This document shows, in pieces, positions 59,458 to 64,000 of a stretch of 64,000 bases of DNA (its first letter is position 1; each line of letters opens with the position of its first letter). A program made the translations under genes and the position numbers. Where the stretch lies: contig JADJPE010000005.1 in NCBI GenBank assembly GCA_016713425.1, forward strand, positions 310,001 to 374,000, given 5' to 3'. This DNA comes from Deltaproteobacteria bacterium (GTDB taxonomy: Bacteria; Myxococcota; Kuafuiibacteriia; Kuafuiibacteriales; Kuafuiibacteriaceae). The notes under the pieces were generated by a model. The model ran no database searches. It worked only from the letters and a program-made list of their open reading frames with translations, and was not told where the DNA came from.

Positions 59458-60374
59458 TTGGCGCCGTTGTTGGGCGTCGAGATCCCGAATGTCACTGTGG
59501 ATGAGCCAGACATCGGCGTGCGCATCATGAACGGGCGATCTGCATCGCCCGACGAAATCTCGAAGCGTTGACTGGGCAAACCGTCGATCTCCACGTCGAG
59601 CTCAACGGGGGCGCGGCCATACACCGCAGCCATGAGCGTGTGGCCAGCACGCCCATAGATCTGCCCGCTAAGCGGAACGTTCGGGAAGCGGATGAGAAGA
59701 CGGCCCTCGCGCGGCGGGTGCGCCCACAGACACAAACGCAGACGGTCCCCCATCCGCTGCCACTCGGGCCCCACGTAGAACCAGTCGCGATCGTAAGGAC
59801 AGACCCATCGAAGCCCGTCGCGCGGACCGTTGCCCGCGGGCCCCAGGCGTTGTGCGCAAGCGACGCGCTCACCGCCCTTCTCATGAAACACCGAAGCCTG
59901 CGCGATGCGATCGCGAAAGTTGTAGACCTCGGCCGCGCCCGATACCACACGATAAAGATCGACCGTTACGTCTTCGACCGTAAACGAGGACTCCGTGTTC
60001 ATCTCGAGCCCAGCCGTGCGAAAGCGTGCCCGCAACGCCTCGGCTTCTCCGAAAGACCCGAAAACCCACACGCGTCGGTAGGTTTCGAGGTCGTCCGCAA
60101 GCGGGTCGCGGACCGCGAGCGGCTGAAGATCACCGAGAAACTCTCGCGCGCGCGTGGCGTACTCAGGTACCAAAAAGATCGCATCGCCAGCCTGATGCTC
60201 AACGCGCAGTCGACGCGCGGCTTCCGAGATCGCCGAGACCTTGGGTCCGACGTCCCGAAAGATCCAGAACAGCGTCCCGTAGACACCGGTCAGGACCAAG
60301 GCCACCCACGTCGCCCAAGGCAGCCACGCTCGCTGGGCTCGTCCCGTTGTCTTCGACATCCTCATACGCATCAA
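59409..60374 (-). CDS. Membrane-anchored periplasmic protein of unknown function
   Basis: The protein has 321 residues. One N-terminal membrane segment (WATWVALVLTGVYGTLFWIF, about 20-39) is followed by a globular part with a Rossmann-like beginning (AGDAIFLVPEYATRAREFLGD) and a beta-rich end, with two cysteines near the middle (VACAQRL, WVCPYDRD). It looks like the soluble C-terminal half of glycosyltransferase-39-type membrane proteins, but the multi-pass part is missing. It ends inside the hemerythrin gene on the other strand. Start codons at 60374 and 60356 are both possible. Confidence 0.6.
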   Translation of the reverse strand: MMRMRMSKTTGRAQRAWLPWATWVALVLTGVYGTLFWIFRDVGPKVSAISEAARRLRVEHQAGDAIFLVPEYATRAREFLGDLQPLAVRDPLADDLETYRRVWVFGSFGEAEALRARFRTAGLEMNTESSFTVEDVTVDLYRVVSGAAEVYNFRDRIAQASVFHEKGGERVACAQRLGPAGNGPRDGLRWVCPYDRDWFYVGPEWQRMGDRLRLCLWAHPPREGRLLIRFPNVPLSGQIYGRAGHTLMAAVYGRAPVELDVEIDGLPSQRFEISSGDADRPFMMRTPMSGSSTVTFGISTPNNGANHFCFEASMRGVAVRR

Positions 60375-60607
60375 AGAAGGGCCCTAGCTCGCGACCCCTC
60401 CGTCGCGGGACTCTCCGTCCAGTAGCCTCGGTTCCGGGGGCCCCTGTCCTCGGACTCCCGACTGGAGCTGGACGGTCTGGAACACTAGTGCGCGATCCAT
60501 GCGCTGTCAGCTAGTTATCGGGCAATCTGCCTATCGATCCATCTATCTATCTAGAGGCGGTCGGGAATCGGAGGCTTCGTTAACGGTGGCCGAGATCCGG
60601 ACAATCT

Positions 60608-61024
60608 CTAGCGTAGGAGTTCGTTCGCCAGGTGCCGTCCGATGAGTGCCAGGCCGCGGCGAAGGATTCTCTGCCCGTCGTCGGTCGCGAGGAGGTCCAC
60701 GGCTTCGCCGCTTGCGATGTTGGCGCTCTGGTCGAGCCAGATGGAGAACGCGGTCCACGCGCCTTCGTCGCTCGGGCGGACGGTTGCTGCTTTGTATCGA
60801 CGGGGGCGTTGGCCTCGCTTCTCGACGCGATCGAGACGCGTTGCTTCCGGTTCGTCGGGACGTTCCGCTTCTAGGCCCTCCCAGATTGAAGTCTGGAGGT
60901 CCGCCAGAAATCGGGGGTTTCTGAGGGCCTCAGACACGCGGTGGTAGGCGTCATCGAGTCGAAGGTTGCGCAACTTCGCCGCCGTAGGCGTGAGCATCTC
61001 CGTGAGCCGTTCACGATTCATCAT
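60608..61024 (-). CDS. Small protein of unknown function
   Basis: The protein has 138 residues, from ATG 61024 or 61021. It is helical and Arg/Glu-rich, with no signal peptide or membrane segment, and I recognise no motif. Local codon pattern (high GC at third positions) supports coding. The 230 bp on its downstream side contain short ATCT repeats (60541-60553) and no gene. Confidence 0.5.
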   Translation of the reverse strand: MMNRERLTEMLTPTAAKLRNLRLDDAYHRVSEALRNPRFLADLQTSIWEGLEAERPDEPEATRLDRVEKRGQRPRRYKAATVRPSDEGAWTAFSIWLDQSANIASGEAVDLLATDDGQRILRRGLALIGRHLANELLR

Positions 61025-61133
61025 CGCGTGCCAGCGAGTGGGACGACGGGCCAAGGGCACCGTCTACTACTCGACCGGTGCGGGGACGGCAACCCTGGAA
61101 TACCTATGGGCCCTTCTGAGCGCTCGCCGGCGT

Positions 61134-62765
61134 CTAGATCTCGAGACTGAAGCCAACCCCGATGCTCCAGTCATCGACGGCCTCGAAACCGTCTTCAGCG
61201 CCCGGCGCTGGCTGCCAAACTCTCCACCAGCGCGCCTGGAGCGATAGCACAGCGTACATCGGGATCTCGACCGAGGCCATGATCGCGGATCGATCGTCGA
61301 GCTCGAAGAGATCGTCGAGTCCAGAGATGTTCACGCGATAGTAGAAAGCGCGCAGCTTGAAGATCTCGAGCGCGGGCACTTCGAGCGAAAGTCGCAACGA
61401 TCCATCAGCCTGACCTCCATCGTAGTCGAGATACTCGCCGCCGATGAACACGAAATTCGGAAGTCCTGCGAGAAGCTCGAAGAAGACGCCGTTTCGCCCG
61501 GACGCCGAACCTTGACTGCACGTCTCGAGCTCAGGTCCGCAGAGCGCCCTCAGCTTCGGGACCGCCGCTTCGCCTCCACCGCGAGACAAGAGTTGATAGC
61601 GCTCGATCTCGTAGGTCGTGTCGAAGTACGGCCCGACGTAGTCGTGCGAGACACGCCGGTATTCGGTTCGAAGGTCGACGACCAGCGTATCGATCAGCAC
61701 CGGAAGCGACAGATTCCAGAGCACGCCCATGTGAAGGCCCCAGCCTTGGTCGACGATGCTGATCTTATTGAGGTCGACGTAAGGCGTCACGTCGAAGATC
61801 GAAGTGTCGATCAACTCGTACCCAACATCGACGCCGACAATCGAGAGCGCGCGCTCTCGAGTCACAATCGGAACACCCTTGTCATCCATGGCCGTCACGG
61901 GCGCGCTGTCCACGTCCGCGGGGTCGCTCAGCTCGGTCTTCAACGCGATCGGGGCCCTAGAATCCACCATCAAGGTCGTCCCCAGAACGAGCTTCGACGC
62001 AAACGAACTCACCCCGCTCTCCGCGCCTGCGTCTGAGCCAGAACCAGAACCAGAACCGGCCTCCGCAAGAGCTTCTCCATCGGCATCAGCGCCAGTTCCC
62101 GGGCCTTCGTGCGCGTATTGGGCATGTCCCAACGCCGTCGAGCCCAAGATCAGCATCAGAGGCCGAACCGTCGCCCGGACGCCTGCGACATAGGGATCGG
62201 TGATGTCGCCGACCATCGCTTCGACGCCAAAGGCTCCGAAGTTCACGGCCGCGTTGACACCGGTGTGCCAGCGGTTCTGGTCGATGCCGTTGAAGTATCG
62301 ATGCATGATCGTGCCGTGGCCGATCGTGAGCTCCGACAGTTCGCCCGCGCGAACGTAGAACGGTCCTTTCTTGTCGCGTTGCCCAACGTACACATAGCGG
62401 AGCACCCGAAAGAAATCGCCCACTTCATCCCAGTCTTCGCGGCGAAGCGCGCCCGCGAAATCCCGGTCGTTCTTCGGATCCTTGTCGATGACGCGAAGGC
62501 GCAACGGAAGCTGAAAACCGACGCCCCAAAAATCTCGGTCGAAGTTGATCCTGAGCGCGAGCGACACGAAGACATCTTCGTCGAGGGCGCCGATGCCGAA
62601 CATGCCCGAGAACGAATCGGGCGGCAGATTCGAGGGTGCGGCATCCGCCATCGTCGCCGCCTGCTCGGAGGAGATCTGCGCGATGCCAAGTCGTGCCCCC
62701 CCGCCCGCAAAACACAGCAACAGGGTGCCGCAAAAGATGAAGGCCAAGCGCCAGTGTCGATTCAC
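61134..62765 (-). CDS. Outer-membrane beta-barrel protein
   Basis: The protein has 543 residues. The signal peptide (LAFIFCGTLLLCFAGGGARLGIA) is cut near residue 28. The mature protein alternates short amphipathic strands with turns (VSLALRINFDRDFWGVGFQLPLRLRVI-type pattern) and ends in an aromatic/hydrophobic strand (WSIGVGFSLEI), a standard barrel signature. A Gly/Ala/Ser-rich acidic loop coded by short repeats (around 62030-62070) probably faces outside. It starts 3 bp after the stop of the metallophosphoesterase gene, so the two are coupled. The substrate is unknown. Confidence 0.8.
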   Translation of the reverse strand: MNRHWRLAFIFCGTLLLCFAGGGARLGIAQISSEQAATMADAAPSNLPPDSFSGMFGIGALDEDVFVSLALRINFDRDFWGVGFQLPLRLRVIDKDPKNDRDFAGALRREDWDEVGDFFRVLRYVYVGQRDKKGPFYVRAGELSELTIGHGTIMHRYFNGIDQNRWHTGVNAAVNFGAFGVEAMVGDITDPYVAGVRATVRPLMLILGSTALGHAQYAHEGPGTGADADGEALAEAGSGSGSGSDAGAESGVSSFASKLVLGTTLMVDSRAPIALKTELSDPADVDSAPVTAMDDKGVPIVTRERALSIVGVDVGYELIDTSIFDVTPYVDLNKISIVDQGWGLHMGVLWNLSLPVLIDTLVVDLRTEYRRVSHDYVGPYFDTTYEIERYQLLSRGGGEAAVPKLRALCGPELETCSQGSASGRNGVFFELLAGLPNFVFIGGEYLDYDGGQADGSLRLSLEVPALEIFKLRAFYYRVNISGLDDLFELDDRSAIMASVEIPMYAVLSLQARWWRVWQPAPGAEDGFEAVDDWSIGVGFSLEI

Positions 62766-62768
62766 GCG

Positions 62769-63950
62769 CTAAGGGTCGTGGAATTCGGTATCCGGGTCAA
62801 ACATCCCGCCATCACACGCAGCACTCATGACCGCGGGCTGTGTGACCGCGCTGACGCTGCCCCCACCGCCTCCACCGCCCCCACGCGAAGCGGCATCTTG
62901 AGGTCTCGCCGAAACGACCGACGTCGCCAGATTGGCGAAAGACACGGATGATGGACCTGCGTTGTGGGGCAGGAACACATCGTTTTCGTCCGGTCGCCCC
63001 GCGATGTAGCGAAGGAACCCATCCGTGTCCGAGACGGTGGCGAACCGCCGCGCCTTACGGCCGCTGAGTACGGCCGCAAGCCCGGCCTCCATGAGGCCCG
63101 TGAGTCGCGGACGAAGCGCGCTCACGTGGATGCCGCTGTCGTCGAACTCGAGGATACGTGCAACGTGCGGATACGCGGCCGGCGAAGGGGTCAAGATATG
63201 ATAGAAGCCATTCGAGACGTTTGACGCGTCCGACGTGTCCGGGCCGTGCGACGCCCCGTCTGGCCCGATGCGTTGGATGCTCGACGCGTGATGATGGCCG
63301 CAAAGGTAGGCACGCACATTGGGGTACTGAAGCAAGAGCGCAACAACTTGCTCCCAGTTGCTGACGAGATACTCCTCGTCCCAGCGCGCGAGGTGATGCG
63401 GCGCCCACGTCCGGCGAAGAAGATGATGGCCGACCACAACGACATGGGGCTCCGTTGCTTCGCCCAGGCAGCGAGACAAAAAGCGGAGCGTATGAGGCGA
63501 GACGCGGCCGCCGGTGGCGCCGATGACCGTCGTGTCGATGCCGATGACACGGACGTCGCCAACCACCGTCCAAAAATTGAAGCGACGGGTCGAAATGCCG
63601 CGGCCGTGAAGACGCGCCGCGAACTGCGTCTTCGTGACGCGCCCCGAACGGGAGGTCACCGCCTCGTGGTTACCGACGACGCAGTACGCGCGCGGCAATC
63701 GATCGATGGCGTGAACAAAAGCGTCCAGGTCGCGCTCGCCCGAACCCCGATTGTCGATGTTGTCGCCGCCGAGCAAGACGGCGTCGACCGCCCGATCGAG
63801 CAGTTGGTCAACGAGGTCATGAAGGATCTCGATGCTGCGATTCTTTAGAACGGCCGTCGCCTTCCCGTCGCAGGCCACATGGCAGTCGGTGAGGTGTGCC
63901 AGCCGAACCCGCCGTCGCACGCCTGGCCGAAGCCCCTTCTCGTGGACCAT
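62769..63950 (-). CDS. Calcineurin-like metallophosphoesterase
   Basis: The protein has 393 residues. The five metallophosphatase motifs are present: DxH (HLTDCHVA), GDN (LLGGDNIDN), GNHE (VVGNHEA), the His in VVVGHHLLR and GHHH (LCGHHHASS). The last 60 residues form a Gly-rich low-complexity tail (a run of about nine Gly). It has no evident signal peptide and acts probably in the cytosol. It is the first gene of a pair with the outer-membrane protein. About 50 bp remain to the window edge. Confidence 0.9.
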   Translation of the reverse strand: MVHEKGLRPGVRRRVRLAHLTDCHVACDGKATAVLKNRSIEILHDLVDQLLDRAVDAVLLGGDNIDNRGSGERDLDAFVHAIDRLPRAYCVVGNHEAVTSRSGRVTKTQFAARLHGRGISTRRFNFWTVVGDVRVIGIDTTVIGATGGRVSPHTLRFLSRCLGEATEPHVVVVGHHLLRRTWAPHHLARWDEEYLVSNWEQVVALLLQYPNVRAYLCGHHHASSIQRIGPDGASHGPDTSDASNVSNGFYHILTPSPAAYPHVARILEFDDSGIHVSALRPRLTGLMEAGLAAVLSGRKARRFATVSDTDGFLRYIAGRPDENDVFLPHNAGPSSVSFANLATSVVSARPQDAASRGGGGGGGGSVSAVTQPAVMSAACDGGMFDPDTEFHDP

Positions 63951-64000
63951 GCGAAATGCCCTCCAGCCGGCCGAACGGCTCCGTGAACCTAACGGATCCG

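Noticed and set aside
60541..60553. ATCT tetranucleotide run as a phase-variable tract
   Set aside because: Only three units, non-coding, and no adjacent promoter or start codon that it could control.

Overview
The window reads as chromosomal DNA of a high-GC deltaproteobacterium, most likely a member of the Myxococcota. I base this on family content rather than on any marker gene. It has several histidine kinases with FHA domains, a Ser/Thr protein kinase with an HRDVSPHN catalytic loop, secreted lipoproteins with Asp/Ala/Gly-rich linkers, a VCBS/FG-GAP protein with MopE-type Asp-rich motifs, and long ASPM-SPD-2-Hydin-type repeat proteins. I found no rRNA or tRNA gene, no CRISPR array and no intact insertion sequence.

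Layout. 1-1389: the end of an ECF sigma factor coupled to a FecR/TPR-like membrane anti-sigma candidate. 1399-5046: a large VCBS lipoprotein. 5140-16843: eleven genes on the minus strand, nearly all with 4-14 bp overlaps. They are a KAS II-type synthase, an acyl carrier protein, two CrtI-like FAD oxidoreductases, FabG-, FabZ- and FabI-type enzymes, and then oleA, oleB, oleC and oleD. This looks like one transcription unit that pairs its own type II fatty-acid or polyene assembly line with head-to-head hydrocarbon synthesis. 16996-20369: a membrane Fe-S (HdrD/ETF:menaquinone-oxidoreductase-like) protein and a glycosyltransferase.

20701-32778 is a signalling district. It holds a hemerythrin histidine kinase with a coupled response regulator, a His/Gly-rich protein of unknown role with a strong hairpin after it, a dead IS1380-type transposase, a FHA-GAF kinase, an OPA-type MFS transporter, a CBS-pair protein and a FHA-kinase-receiver hybrid. 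32801-48072 is mainly cell-envelope proteins: several lipoproteins, a tail-specific protease with extra PDZ domains, ASH-repeat and TPR proteins, and a Ser/Thr kinase. Uridine phosphorylase sits among them.

48136-54653 is the most unusual locus. One very large protein carries, in order, an IucA/IucC-like (NIS siderophore synthetase) region, a HAD-like region and a C-terminal PvcA/DIT1 isonitrile-synthase region. It is followed by a small Cys-pair protein. It is transcribed divergently from a COG1574-type amidohydrolase, the family that includes N-substituted formamide deformylase, and from a 158-residue unknown. 54666-59457 looks like a nitric-oxide or oxygen-stress locus: a Crp/Fnr regulator, a multi-pass heme-copper/NnrS-like protein, a TetR fused to two DUF2249 domains, and a hemerythrin. 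59409-63950 ends the window with unknown proteins, an outer-membrane protein and a metallophosphoesterase.

A pattern across the whole window is short perfect tandem repeats (6-36 bp units). Many are in frame inside enzyme domains; others lie in the leaders directly before start codons. Family assignments rest on motifs read by eye; no database search was run.
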